Translations under genes and position numbers: made by a program
Notes under the pieces: generated by a model
Told to the model about the DNA's origin: nothing
Database searches by the model: none
What the model saw: only the letters and a program-made list of their open reading frames with translations
Shown: positions 36,666 through 48,983 of the stretch, piece by piece
Layout: every line of letters starts with the position of its first letter
How positions within the stretch are numbered: the stretch's first letter is position 1
Source of the DNA: Punica granatum
Taxonomy: Eukaryota; Streptophyta; Magnoliopsida; Myrtales; Lythraceae
Reading direction: 5' to 3'
DNA length: 64,000 nucleotides
Assembly (NCBI RefSeq): GCF_007655135.1
Contig: NC_045134.1
Span: 868,001-932,000, forward strand

Positions 36666-37121
36666 CTAGTAGAGATCCTCTTCCTTGTGGGTGTGAATCA
36701 CGCAATCGGCCTTCGGGTATGAGACACAGGTGAGGACATAGCCCTTCTCCATCTGCTTGTCGTCGAGGAATGAGCCGTCTGATTGGTCCACGCAACCTGA
36801 CACCATCTGGCCTGCACAGGTCGAGCATGCTCCAGCACGGCATGAGTAGGGGAGCTCAACACCCGCATTCTCGGCCGAGTCAAGGATGTATTGATCCTCT
36901 GGGGCGTCAATCTCGTTCTCCTCCCCGTTAGGCCCGATCAGCTTCACCTTGTAGACTCCTGCCATTGCTGTGACTCTGAAGGAGGAGGATTTTAGCCTGA
37001 GTGCCTTGGGGGTGCTTCTCACAGAGCCTGAGGAGAGTGGGCGCCCCTTGATGAAGGCTCGGGATTTCTCTGCAAGAGCGTGCTGAGGCACGCAGGGTGC
37101 CAAGAATTTCACAGTCGACAT
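36666..37121 (-). CDS. FD3: Plastid [2Fe-2S] ferredoxin, root (non-photosynthetic) type
   Basis: A single coding exon of 151 aa. Residues 1 to about 53 are Ser/Arg/Lys-rich and poor in acidic residues, fitting a chloroplast transit peptide, with processing near [12 protein letters not shown]. The mature plant-type ferredoxin carries the cluster ligands Cys94, Cys99 and Cys102 ([12 protein letters not shown]) and Cys132 (LTCVSYP). [32 protein letters not shown], the [12 protein letters not shown] form and [13 protein letters not shown] match the root/heterotrophic ferredoxin subgroup better than leaf isoforms. That subgroup receives electrons from NADPH via root-type FNR and supplies plastid nitrite reductase and similar enzymes. 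The symbol follows the Arabidopsis isoform it most resembles. A 5'-UTR intron is likely, since UTR-like sequence reappears at 38.1-38.4 kb. Confidence 0.93.
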   Translation of the reverse strand: MSTVKFLAPCVPQHALAEKSRAFIKGRPLSSGSVRSTPKALRLKSSSFRVTAMAGVYKVKLIGPNGEENEIDAPEDQYILDSAENAGVELPYSCRAGACSTCAGQMVSGCVDQSDGSFLDDKQMEKGYVLTCVSYPKADCVIHTHKEEDLY

Positions 37122-37471
37122 GTCTACACCTGAAGAGTCACACGAGTTTTGAGAATAATATGGTAACAGATAATGTCTTATAGTACGAGAAATAAAATTT
37201 TAAGCATCGACAGCAAGCCTAGTCAATTTAGAGCACCCGAAGAAAAAGCTTACTAATGATAACAAGACAAAGCCCAGAAGCTGGATTTCCAATCATTCGA
37301 TTACTGGTGAGGCATTAGCTTTATACTTTGTCATATCAAATGTGACGTTAACATTATAAATGGAGTCTCAGCCAACACTCATGTTCATGAAAAGAAAGCA
37401 TCATCCCCAACCCAAATATACTAACACGAGGAAAAGAAAATTCATGTATAGTGATTAATTTCCAGGCATGA

Positions 37472-37689
37472 AGTACTTTGTTTGTCGAAATTTTCTTTTT
37501 TGCTAACCCGGGATGTCCAGGCTTCGCCCGAGTAATCTCCAATGCTCCGTGAATCCTTGGCGGAGCAAGAATGGGTAATCACGCCAAAGGCGATCCGGTG
37601 ACTCCAAGGGGTTTCGAACCCGGGATCGGGTGAATGATTAAGCTCCTCCTTACCACTAGGCCAAACTCTTGGAGTGCTTTGTTTGTCGA
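37472..37689 (-). mobile_element. tRNA-derived SINE with 17-bp target-site duplication
   Basis: The body is 37489-37672, about 184 bp, read on the minus strand. Box A is tggcctagtgg, box B is ggtttcgaacc-like (gggttcgaaaccc), and the body includes ggcgtgattacccattc. The tail is A-rich (gcaaaaaagaaaattt). The flanking repeats agt(a/g)ctttgtttgtcga at 37472-37488 and 37673-37689 differ at one base. It is the same length as the copy at 22.7 kb. It lies within the probable 5'-UTR intron or upstream region of the ferredoxin gene. Confidence 0.9.
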
Positions 37690-39250
37690 CATGTTAACAC
37701 ACAGATGAGTCATTATTCCTTATCACCGACTATGAGAAAATCGCAAGTTAAAGCGGCGGAAATCACAGACATTAAGCAGCAAATATTTGCTAATACTACG
37801 CAAGGGAACGCCTCGTGTGATGACACAATAACCCAAAAAGTGAAATTGCGATGTCATTTTCCGACGGCGATACTGAGTGGGAGATAAGCTTCGAAACATT
37901 TGGAGAAAATGGTCAAAATTGAATCTTCTTTGTCCTGCTAAGAAGCTCCGAGATCATCAGAAGTGGTTCAATCACGATCGACCAAATCAAGAACTAAGGA
38001 ACATGTCACTCTCTAAGAAATAAGCCGGGCAATCGAATTGAACAAACCCGACATTAACATCGTAAAGAATCAAATGCATCAAATAAGAAAAGAACAAAAC
38101 AGGAGATCACGTCGCATAGACACCTCGTCGGCAGGGCAGGAGCAGAACATGAATCAGCGTGATCGGGTAAATAGATCCCTCTTACAATTATAGGAGATGA
38201 AAGAAATGGGGGGATTGAGTGAGAAAGAAGCTGATCTTACGGAGGAAGGAAAAGCGAGGCGGAGAGTCCGAAGCGACAGCAGCAGCAGCAGCGAGAGAGT
38301 GGTAAATGGGAAACGTAGTCACACTAACAAACAGCAGCAGAGAGCGATTCCTCGTTTGTCGTCTGGAGGGAGTAGGATCCAGTTGTCGCATCGGGGTAAT
38401 TAGTTTTTTGTAATTTCTTTTTCTTTTTTCCCTTTTGATTTGATTATTTTGTACTGATAAAATCTCTCTCCATTTGTTATAGGATGCTTATACAGTGGTT
38501 GAGTGAAAAAACAAATTATGATAGTTTTGAAATTTCAATAGACAAAATATGAATAGCATACGTGTCCATTTTGCGTCCTTTTTTTTTTAATGCGAAGAAT
38601 TTTTGCTTATATTTTTTATATTTTCGATCACGCATCTTTTTTTTTTTTTACGGTGATAGAGAATAAATCGATTATCATTTCTAGATCGAACCAAAAGAAA
38701 CCCCAACCTCAAAATCAAATCAAGACCAACATGAAGCAAATCAGTAGAAAACCCGATGCGCAAATCCTCAATTTGATCAATGGACCTATAAATTCCCCGC
38801 ATCCCAAATCACGCACTCGACAAAGAAAGTTGTATTGGCACAAGAGGTGTAGATGCAATTTATTGGTCGTGTTTGTGTTTGATTTATATCAAGTGTTTAC
38901 AGAAGGTGATTTTTCTCATTAGAAAAATCAGGGTTTAATCAAATCGACTCCCGTGATGCTACTAGTACTACTGTATATTTATTAAGGATTCAATTATATT
39001 TGTTTGGATATTTCAATGGGGGTGAATTTCCCTTAACTCGAATGGTTGGAAGTGCTTGTGCGTTTCACATCTTCACTCGAACTTTTTTATTTCTCTGATT
39101 AATCGTTTCGCGTTATCAAATTCTCATGGTCATGATAACAAAAATATCGACGTTTAACCCCGAAACAAATGTCATACTTGTTTGTGTATTCCTCTTGTTT
39201 GTCGATTGAATGTACATAGGAAATATAATGTCATGAAAGAGAAGATTAGT
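37690..39250. other. Region between the ferredoxin gene and the DHQ-SDH upstream region
   Basis: About 38.10-38.40 kb is purine/AGC-rich on the plus strand and could hold the ferredoxin 5'-UTR exon and promoter. A poly(T) run lies near 38581 and another near 38637. No further coding gene was seen. Confidence 0.4.
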
Positions 39251-39252
39251 GT

Positions 39253-39500
39253 TTTGTTCGGTTTGTTAGTATGATTTTAAAATCACACTTTAATTTAATT
39301 CTATTCACAATAAAATAAAATAAAATAAAATAATTCATACAAATTCAAATGGTGGATATCATTTATATCATTTTTTTTCCACAACAAAACAAAACAATTC
39401 ATACAAAGTCAAAAGGTGGACCACATATATAACCATTTATACAACTTTTTTTCAAAATCAAAATCTAATTTTAAAATGTTACGTACAAACCAAACATAGC
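39253..39500. mobile_element. MITE-like element with inverted termini
   Basis: The left end (gttcggtttgttagtatgat, then tttaaaat) pairs with the reverse complement of the right end (gtttggtttgtacgtaacat, then tttaaaat). The interior is AT-rich with an (aataa)n run at about 39311-39333 and the caaagtcaaaaggtggacc motif also found at the window's left edge. There is no coding content. Confidence 0.6.
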
Positions 39501-40608
39501 ATAGATTTTTCTCTCGAGGCAGAAACAAAAGAAATTGAAATAAAAATAGGTACAAGATTTGTCATGCCAGTTGGGCCCTTACGCCCACAACTACAATTAG
39601 CAATGAGAAGGAGAAAGTGGGCCGGGCCAGTCTACCCCCGCTTCTTGGGGCTCCGGGAAATTGGGACGCGGGGACCGAGGATAGGATGAGACAGCCCCGG
39701 TGGCTAACACGCGCCGCCGTCTGAGCGCGAACTCGGCCCATTTTTATTTTTTTTTTCTGGTTTGGTGCTCGCTTACTCGGCCCATAGCCGTTGTTCTTTC
39801 GTACATTATGAAGCTCTTCTTGTTCTATGGAGACTTTATATTCGTCGCGTAGCTCTTTCTCCCTTTCAACAGCTCAGTGCTCTATACAAGCAATAGCTTT
39901 CCGGTAATGTCTTCGACCAAACAACTTTCGCTCCTACGTGTACTGTCCTTCTCCTTCTTCCGCAGTTTGGTCTGTCGGATGATTGGATAGAAGAGTTACA
40001 GATGTTCATGGATCGTTTTCTATGTTTCTATGCTTCGCTTTTCAGCTTGATTTTGGATTACTTGTGTAAGTTGCAAAGCCAATTTCTGTCCTTACAACTA
40101 TTAGAAGTTTGATCTTCAATGTTAGAACTGGTTGTTTTTCTGATTTCCCAGATGTTATTGGCAAGTCGACCTATATTCATCTTCGCGTCTTGTTTGTTGC
40201 CGGCCAAATGTGTTCGAAGTTGGCATTTGTAGCTGGGATCAACTGATAAATTTGTCTAGCCTAAGCTCATTTCATGTTTATATGACTGAATTGGCTTCAG
40301 CTTATGTGCTTTGTGGAGTTACTCGAGTGTGTGGATGAATTGGACAAGAACCTGAGCTGATTACCCTATATTATAAGAATCTCTGAGCTGTGTTTCTTTA
40401 TCCGTATTTTCAGCAGAGTGACTGTAGTGAGAATTCACCAGAAAGATTGTCCCTACACATTATGATATATTATGTCTTGCGTGCAATCAGGTCGAAAACA
40501 ATGTATGCGTACTTCTGTTGCTGTTACTTGTGCTTATTATTACATTCTTTTTTCCTTCTTGCTGATGTGATGTAGCCTAAGGTGACGTCCTCTTTCACTT
40601 GCTTAAAT
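39501..40608 (+). promoter_or_regulatory. DHQ-SDH upstream region and probable leader
   Basis: A GC-richer patch (about 39590-39740) and pyrimidine-rich text (39840-39970) suggest promoter and 5' UTR. A possible acceptor (gatgtag) lies at about 40570-40576, so a 5' leader or transit-peptide exon further upstream cannot be excluded. Confidence 0.4.
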
Positions 40609-43600
40609 ATGGAGGCTGCAGCAATGAGGCAGAATTCAACGTTAATCTGTGTTCCTATAATGGGGGACTCCATTGATAAGATGGCAATTGATATGGATAG
40701 AGCCAAAGCCAGTGGAGCTGATCTTGTGGAGATTAGGCTGGACTGTTTAAAGACATTCAGTCCAAATGAGGATCTCAAGACTATAATGAAGGCTTCTCCT
40801 CTGCCGACACTAATTACATACAGGTTCTTAATTCAGTTTCATTCTTGCTGTACTGCTGAATATGTATCTCAGTGGCTTGAATTGTTGATGTAACTGCCAC
40901 CCCAAATTAATGTGTTTTCATAGACCAAAATGGGAAGGGGGACAGTATGAAGGTGATGAAAACAAGAGACTGGATGTTCTTCGGTTAGCTGTGGAGTTGG
41001 GTGCTGACTATGTTGATGTCGAGCTTCAGGTTGCCTTCTCTTCAATTAACACTTTAAACCATCGAAATAGGGGGAAATGAGCTTTAGTTCCTTCAAAATC
41101 CAATATTTCACAATTGTTAGCCCATTTTTTGTATCCTCTGTTATCTAAAGCATACACGTCACCGTGAGAAGTCTTATCTGTTTAACTCTTGGGAATTCAG
41201 TTCTTGGTGGAAGCAGATGCAATAGATTTCTGCAAGCAAGTCATTCTATGTGATACATAAGAGTTAAGTACTTGAGTTCATAATTTAGCGGTAATTGATG
41301 AATTAATATATCAGATGAATATTTTGACCAACGTCCCTTTTGCATTCCCCATACTAAAGAACTTTCAAGAAACCATCTTTGTCTTATCAATTTGATTAGA
41401 GTGATAACAGCTCGGAGTTCCGGTGAAAATGCAAGTTTTTCACCTCTTTATAGATGGGGTAAATTGAGCCTCTGTTTTTGTTACATTTAATCTGTTTGCA
41501 TTCAACATATGGAACTGCATATACTCGTCAGAATTTGCTTCAAACTTCAGATCAGATTACAATGGGCATCAACAAGCTTCCAAATTTTCATTATCATGAC
41601 TTCGCCCTCTAACCTTCTTTTATCTGTGTGCGAAGGTTGCTCGTGAGTTTAATGATTCCATAAGTGGCAAGAAACCTCAGAATTGCAAGGTCATAGTTTC
41701 TTCTCACAATTATGAGTCCACTCCATCTATTGAGGATCTTGGCAATCTTGTTGCAAGAATACAAGCTGCTGGCGCTGATATAGTGAAAATTGCAACTACT
41801 GCCTTAGATATTACTGATGTTGCACGAATCTTTCAAACAATTGTGCACTCCCAAGTAAGTAGCATATGTCCCTTTCAATATGCTTTATAGGATACACAGC
41901 GTCTCTCTCTTCTGGTTATGCTGTTCCAAGTTTAAATAACATTGCTATTACAATGTTATTGAACGATTGTAATGGATGCATCCATCTCGGTTGTCTTTCA
42001 AAATGCATTTCCAGTGCCAACCCTTATATTGAACGGTTCTTTACCTAGGAAAATATTGGCCAACATCCATTCTCCACACATTGATGCTAGTAGAAACTAC
42101 CTGTTTTTATTTTCTTATCCTTGAATTTTAGTTTTGTTGATATCATATTCTTGCAATGAAGTTTAAGTGAAAACACATTGTGACGCATTGAAGCATCTTT
42201 TTAATTTTGCAAGTATCAGGTTCCAATTATAGGACTAGTGATGGGAGAAAGGGGTTTGATTTCACGAGTTCTTTGTGCCAAATATGGTGGGTATCTCACT
42301 TTTGGTACTCTTGACTCTGGAGTAGTCTCAGCTCCTGGCCAACCTACTGTCAAGGATTTGTTGGATTTATACAACTTCAGGAGCATAAGGCATGACACTA
42401 AAGTGTTTGGCATTATTGGGAAGCCAGTCGGGCACAGCAAGTCGCCTTTTTTATACAATGAAGCCTTCAAATCAGCTGGTTTTAATGGGGTCTACTTGCA
42501 CTTGTTGGTGGATGGCGTAGCAAACTTTCTCCAGACTTACTCATCCACTGATTTTACTGGATTCAGGTACATTCTTTTGGATATCGAAGAATAGCCTTTT
42601 TATATTTCAAATCGGTTAACCTGGAGAAAAGATGCTTCTCTTGGGTAGCCATGATTTAGGGATTGCATACTGAATATTAAGTTAACGCGACTTCATGGTG
42701 AAAAATAGCTGTACCATTCCCCACAAGGAGGAAGCAGTTAAATGCTGTGATGAGGTTGATCCAGTTGCTAAGGTAACATGATGTACTTAAATTTTACCTT
42801 ATAATGTCTAGCGGATTATGCCCAGTTCAGCTAATAACATAATATAATAACAGTCGATTGGAGCTGTTAATTGCATAATCAGGAGAGCAAGCGATGGGAA
42901 GTTACTTGGGTACAACACCGACTATGTTGGTGCAATTTCTGCTATTGAGGATGGATTGCAAGGTGTTTTCCTTCACTGAACTACAACTCATATAGGATTC
43001 AACTCTGGCAAAGTTCTGTTGTGCCAAAGACAGTATTCTATCTTTACAGGTTCTCACGGTGCTAGCAACTCCACTTCTTCACCTTTATATAACAAGCTAT
43101 TTATTGTGATCGGTGCTGGTGGTGCTGGGAAGGCTCTTGCTTATGGTGCGAAGGAAAAAGGAGCAAGAGTGGTTATTGCAAATCGAACTTTTGGTAAGTT
43201 GCTTGGGAATTTTTTGTGCTCGGGCATCAGTGATGCTGGCACTGAATATTTCCATTAATTCCCCACTTTGATTTGTTTCACAATTTAGTAGTTCATTTTA
43301 CTGAACTATCATGAAGACTTAATAGGGTCCTTTTATTAGTTGGTGGAGATATTGGACATTCATTGAGATAACTCTTATTTGATAATACAGAGAGAAATTA
43401 TGGTTATACGTATATTATGGTACCTCGTTGAAGATTGATATCTATGTTCTATGTTAATGCAATATCCCTCATCGATGTTTGATGCATGTGTTCCATTTTA
43501 CGTGAAGAGAGAGCAAAAGAACTTGCGGACACCATTGGAGGAGATGCACTATCTCTTGCTGATTTAGAGAATTTCCACCCTGAGGATGGCATGATTCTTG

Positions 43601-44347
43601 CAAATACAACATCTATCGGAATGCAACCGAAAGTTGATGAAACACCTGTCCCCAAGGTTTGTTTTGTATACATGTTATTTGCTACCTTCATCTGCATTTA
43701 TCGTCACAAAAAAAAAAAAAAAAAAACCCAATCCATGTACTTGATTGAGGGTTAGTGATTATCTTTTTATGAACAAAATGGCAAGCTAGTGCTTGGCTTC
43801 TTTCCATCTGATTGTAATATCTGTTTATGTTCATACATAAATTGCCTCTAGCTTTTATGGGAATGATAGATCTTTGTTTTACATTGAAAGTTGAAGATGG
43901 TATGTCCTTGGAACTGATAATATATTGATACTCGGCTAAGATTCTAGTCACTTGCCTTAAATGCTTAATTATTGAAAATAGTGATCTATGTTTACCAATT
44001 TATATTTTCTCTTTCTTACCAGCAAGCTCTGAAGCACTATGCACTAGTCTTTGATGCTGTTTACACCCCAAAAATCACCCGACTTCTGAGGGAAGCTGAA
44101 GAATGTGGGGCCACAACTGTATCTGGGATCGAGATGTTCATTGGACAGGCTTATGGACAATACGAGAGGTATACTGGGTTGCCTGGTAAGAAATGACTGA
44201 CAGTTCCAAAGTTAACAAAATCAAAGCAGCTTCAATATGATCTTTCATCTTTGTTTAGCTGCCTCTCACTTCAATCTTAACTTTGCTTTCCGTTTTCCAA
44301 TTGCAGCACCAAAGGAACTCTTCAGGAAGCTTATGTCAACAAAATGA
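40609..44347 (+). CDS. Bifunctional 3-dehydroquinate dehydratase/shikimate dehydrogenase
   Basis: Ten exons: 40609-40823, 40924-41029, 41636-41854, 42220-42566, 42709-42772, 42854-42962, 43050-43193, 43508-43656, 44023-44185 and 44307-44347. All are GT-AG with continuous frame, giving 518 aa. The N-terminal half is a type I dehydroquinase (LVEIRLDCLK, VIVSSHNYE with its catalytic His, and IVKIATTA with the Schiff-base Lys). The C-terminal half is shikimate dehydrogenase (GIIGKPVGHSKSPFLYNEAF, CTIPHKE, YNTDYVG, then the NADP loop VIGAGGAGKALAYGAKEKGA and IANRTF). It catalyses steps three and four of the plastid shikimate pathway. The substrate-contacting Ser in HSKSP and Thr in TIPHKE are of the canonical shikimate type and not the quinate type. 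No transit peptide is present from this ATG, so an upstream exon is possible. Confidence 0.95.
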
Positions 44348-44703
44348 GGGATCCGCTTGCTTCATGTAATTGTGATATCTTTACATCTGTATGTTTGAAC
44401 TTATCCTTTTCCCCTCGAGGGTCATGTAACTTGTTATTCGAGGAAATCACAACACTCATCTATATTGTTTTGAACTCAATACTTTCAAAGCAAGCAAGGA
44501 AAGATAAAAATCCTGATGGCTTGATCTTGAGTTTCCTTGCTACTCACTGCCAAATGACGTTCTGAATCTGTTAACTTTTGCCATGGAGAAGTGAGCTCCT
44601 TTCCTTGCAGTTTTGTCGAAATAGCCCAACTATTGGCCAGCCTCCATTTTAGAATTCGTTTTATGGGATTTTGGATGCATTTCTTCAAGCGAAAGATTGT
44701 ATT

Positions 44704-44852
44704 AGAGGGAGGGAGGATGACTGTGTAGCTCCTTCTCCTCCAAATCCAAACATAGCAGCTCCTCTTCCATCATATTGACTGCATCAGAGAGAGGGAGGAT
44801 GACTGTGAAACTCCTCCAAATCCAAATACAGCAGCTCCTCTTCCATCAAATT
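44704..44852. repeat. ~65-70-bp tandem duplication between convergent genes
   Basis: Two direct copies (about 44704-44774 and 44787-44852) share gggaggatgactgtg, then ctcctccaaatccaaa and agcagctcctcttccatca, with small indels. They lie just beyond the PPR stop codon, in its 3' UTR. Confidence 0.85.
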
Positions 44853-44864
44853 GCCCTCCGTCTG

Positions 44865-47320
44865 TCACCAATAATCGCCACAGGAACACGAACCCCCTTT
44901 AAAGTGGTGGAAGCGGTTATTGTCTCTCAAAATTATCAACCTATCAACGATTTTCGAAACAAATTTGATGGCATTGTGGCAATCTCCGCAGACCCGCAGA
45001 TTCTTCATCACTCGGATAGGCCTTCCCGCAGGTATGAACAAAATCCCGAATGCGACAGCTAATCTCTCGCTGTGATACTTGAGCATCTGCTCCTTCTCTT
45101 CCTCTTCCACATCGTGCAGCACTAGTTTTGTCGACGAAATATAACCCTCTTCCTTCATCTTCAGCTCTAACTCATCCAGGAAAGCGTATATCCTGTCTTT
45201 CTCCGGGTGGAAAGGATCTCTGACAGAAAACTTGTGAATCTTGTTTTGAAACTCGATCCAACTGTATCCCGTTATTTTCTTCACGCCTTTATCCCTCATC
45301 TTGGATCTCATTCTCCCCACATCGGCCCATCTACCAGACGCAGCGTATAAGTTGGATAGAAGAACGTACATTCCCGAATTCTCAGGCTGCAGCTCAAAGA
45401 TCATCTCCGCTGCCCTCTCGCCCAGTTCAGTGTTCCCGTGAATCCTGCTTGCGCCTAGTAAAGCACCCCATGTTGCTGGGTCAGGCTCGATTGGCATGTT
45501 CTTCATCAGATTCTCAGCTTCATTGAGCCGCCCAGATCGCCCAAGTAGATCGATTATGCAGGTGTAGTGCTTTACATTTGGTTTTATGCCGTAATCCCGC
45601 TCCATAGAGTAAAAATACTCCACCCCCCTGTCCACTAAACCATTATGGCTACAAGCAGAAAGCACACCAACCTGAAATATGGGGATAATCATTAATCAAA
45701 ATTTTACTCTTACTAACGAAAGTATGTGTTATATCTAGATTATTGCTCATGAATGAGGAAGCAAATACTAGTACTCACCATGGTAACATCGTCAGGTCTG
45801 ATATCCGATGCCTGCATGGACTCATAAACCACCAAAGCTTCTCTCCCAAATCCATGTCTTGCATACCCTACAATCATCGTATTCCACGAGACGACGTCCT
45901 TGTCATTTATTTCCTTAAACGAGTTGTAAGCTTCCTCAATGCTGCCACACTTGCAGTACATCGCGAGGAGCGCATTGCCCACAAAGCATCCTGACTCGAA
46001 CCCTGCCTTCACTAGCCTCCCGTGCAACTGTTTTCCCATTTCCAGTGCCGCGAGATCAGCAGAAGCGCTCAAGGAACATGTAAAAGATGATCGGTTCAGT
46101 CTCTCTCCGCATCTCTCCATCTCCACAAACATTCGCAATGCCTCTTCCCAGTGACCTGTTTGGGCATATCCTGCAATGATGGAGGCCCATGAGATGCAAT
46201 CTCTGCGAGGCATCTGGTCGAACAGATTCCTTGCTCTGGCAATATCTCCATTCTGGGCATAGCACGTGATCATCGTATTCCAAGATCCAATGTTCCCACA
46301 GGGCATTGCCTCGAACAACTGCGCTGCACTGTCTATGTCCTTAGACTGTACGTAGCCCGCAATCATAGCATTCCAAGAAACTGCATTCTTCTCAGGCATC
46401 TCATCAAAGATCCGCCTTGCCTCATCCAACATCCCGTTCTGAACATACCCAGAGACCATAGCCGTCCATGCGAAGACATCCCTTGTTGGGGCCAATTCGA
46501 ACAGCCTCCTGGCCTCGTACATGTCTCCATTCTGGGCGTACCCAGTGATCATCGTGTTCCATGAGACCATGTCCCTCTCAGGCATCCTATTGAACAGCTC
46601 CCTTGCCTCAACCATCATCTTCTTCTTCACATATCCACCCATCAAGCAGTTCCAAGGTATGAGCTCCCAGTCGGTTTTCGAGTCAAACAGCCTCCTCGCC
46701 TCCTCAATCCTCCCATTCTGCACGTAAGCAGCGAGCAAACCATTCCAAGATACCGCGCTCTTGCTCGGCATCCTGTCAAACACCTCCCTAGCCTCGTTCA
46801 CGTACCCGCTCTGGTAGTACCCCGAGAGCATCGCGTTCCAAGAGACTGTGTCCTTGACTGGCATCTGATCAAACAGGTCGCGGGCGGAGAAGAGATTCCT
46901 GTTCCTCACATAGCCTGTAATCATAATGTTCCAGGACTCCAAGTTCCTCTCGGGCATATTTTCGAACACCTCCCGTGCGAGGTCGAACTTGTCGTTCTGG
47001 ATGTATCCGGAGATCATGGCGTTGTAGGTGACGGGGCTCCTGTAGGGCATGGAGTTGAAGGTCCGAAAGGCGGAGTCGGTGTCCCCTCGCCGCATGTGGG
47101 CGGTGATGGCCATGTTCCATTTGATCACGTCAGCTTCCCGGGGAGAGAGAGATTGTCTATGTGAACTCTGTTGGGGTCTGGCTTGACGAGTCTTCCATGG
47201 GCTCTCCGAGTAAGAAGAAGACGAAGAAGATGAGGAGGCGGAGGAAGGGACAGTTGAGGTCCGGAGAGATCGTTGAAAGCAGTGAACTTGGTGTCTTCTG
47301 TAACGGTAGCTCCCGCGCAT
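44865..47320 (-). CDS. PLS-class pentatricopeptide repeat protein with E and DYW domains
   Basis: Exons 47320-45779 and 45671-44865 are joined in phase 0 across a 107-nt intron, giving 782 aa. After a variable N-terminus, more than a dozen PPR motifs follow (recurrent VSWNAMISGYxQNG-like blocks from about residue 65 to 570). The E region then follows, with the DYW domain at the C-terminus: [14 protein letters not shown], zinc/catalytic signature [23 protein letters not shown] and the terminal CSCGDYW. DYW-type PPR proteins direct C-to-U editing of mitochondrial or plastid transcripts, and the HSE plus CxxC set of the deaminase-like fold is intact. The family layout and length resemble Arabidopsis At4g02750, but the target site is unknown. 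Its start lies 345 bp from the divergent IscA-like gene. Confidence 0.94.
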
Positions 47321-47664
47321 TGCTGTGTGTCGGTCCGGCCCGGCGGTGGAGCGCCCGGCAGCAGCAGCTCACAAGAACGAACAGAGCGGACCTGAAAGCT
47401 ACATTTCATCAAAATGCAGGAGCTTCCACGTAGGCATTTGTGGTCAGCCAATGATTTATTGACACATCACCATCACGGTCGGATTTACTACTCTTTTTTT
47501 TTTAAAAAAATTAATCCCTCTGATGTACGACGTAATCAATTCGCATAGCTCCGTCTCCGACGAGATTGGAATTTTGCCTTTCCCCTGTGTTCTCTGAGCT
47601 ACGGATCGGCGACTTTGTTGTTATCGGTGATTCCTGATAAGGAACGATCCAGCCGAATAAGGAT
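47321..47664. promoter_or_regulatory. Shared divergent promoter of the PPR and IscA-like genes
   Basis: Only 344 bp separate the two start codons on opposite strands. This space must hold both promoters and both leaders unless distant starts are used. A poly(T)/poly(A) junction lies at about 47491-47509. No clear TATA box was found on either side. Confidence 0.55.
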
Positions 47665-48983
47665 ATGGCAGCTTCTTCGTCTTCCTTTCTAGCTGCAGCC
47701 GCCCAGAAGATGGGCTCTGCCGTGCGTCGCCAAGCCCTCACGCTCACAGACGCCGCCGCCTCCAGGATACACCACCTCCTGCAGCAGCGCCAGCGCTCTT
47801 TTCTCCGCCTCGGTGTCAAGGCTCGAGGCTGTAACGGCCTATCCTACACCCTCAATTACTCAGGTATCTTCCCGAGTTCTGGATCAATTCTGTGCCAGTT
47901 CAAGCACCAATCCGCCATTAGGGACATCCGTAGCTGTAGATTTCATATATTGTTATGTTCAATCAGAAATTTTGCGAAAGGGTATATCCTGTATGGTTAA
48001 TTTCATTCGTTTTTCATGTCAAAAAATCCGAATTTTGTCCGGAATTGTGATGAACAACACGCTCATCCCACTGTGTTGATTTTGTTGTCCATAAGGTTTG
48101 GAAACAATATCTACAAGTAAAGTTGAAAAATTGGGTATTCTTAGGGGATCAAATTGGCCTCTTTGGCCGGTTTTTTCACTCTTGCAACAGATGCAAGTTG
48201 AACCAGTTTCTGAGCTGATCACGAGCTCTACAGTCATGGCCTACCCTTTCAAGATTAAGATTTTATCATCTATAACAGGTATTGGATTGTTCTTCTATGT
48301 TTTGATGTTTAGATGAGAAGGGGAAGTTTGATGAGTTGATCGAAGACAAAGGTGTGAAGATATTGATCGATCCAAAGGCTCTGATGCACGTGATTGGAAC
48401 CAAGATGGATTTTGTCGATGACAAGCTCAGGTAATCCATTATTTTTCCTTGAATAAGAAGACTGAGTTGTCCGCATTGCATTTGTATGAATCAGAGTTTT
48501 CCTTGTTATGCACATGATTTGATTGCCCCCGTGCTTCACTGGTATATTTCCAGTGCTGGACACTCGAAGGTGATTGACATATGAGATGTCACTTGAGCTG
48601 ACAGAAGGCAATAGTTAAGAACTATTTTTGGTATATGTCAGGATTATAGTGTTTTGGTTTTGCAAATAATCTATAATTAAAGATCGATCTTTGGTTCATG
48701 GATGTAGAAGTAACGTTTTTTTTTTCCGGAATTCATCTCATGCAAACCCTCCGACTACAATCTTCTGTTGCACTTCTCACATGCAAGTTCAGTTCTATGT
48801 GGCCATTGGCCACCATTTATTTTCCTTGAATCTTCGTCGTTTTCACCCGCTATGTGTGCTCTTGGCATTTTCTGCAGGTCCGAGTTCATCTTTATCAATC
48901 CAAATTCTAAAGGGCAATGTGGTTGTGGAGAGTCCTTTATGACAACAAATAGTTCGGGGGCAGCTAAGCGAGGTGGCAGTTGA
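47665..48983 (+). CDS. IscA-like Fe-S cluster assembly protein, probably mitochondrial
   Basis: Exons 47665-47863, 48313-48430 and 48878-48983, frame continuous, 140 aa. An Ala/Ser/Gln-rich, Arg-bearing N-terminus (about residues 1-24) suits a mitochondrial presequence. The A-type carrier fold follows, [16 protein letters not shown], then [15 protein letters not shown] with Cys56. The C-terminal pair is Cys120 and Cys122 in GQCGCGESF. These three cysteines bind iron or transfer [2Fe-2S]/[4Fe-4S] clusters to client proteins. The insertion of cluster-carrier features between DFVDDKL and [12 protein letters not shown] is typical of plant mitochondrial ISCA proteins. The exact isoform number is not determined. 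Confidence 0.94.

Noticed and set aside
37500..37672. tRNA gene suggested by box A and box B
   Set aside because: The promoter boxes belong to a SINE with target-site duplications. The intervening sequence does not fold as a tRNA cloverleaf.
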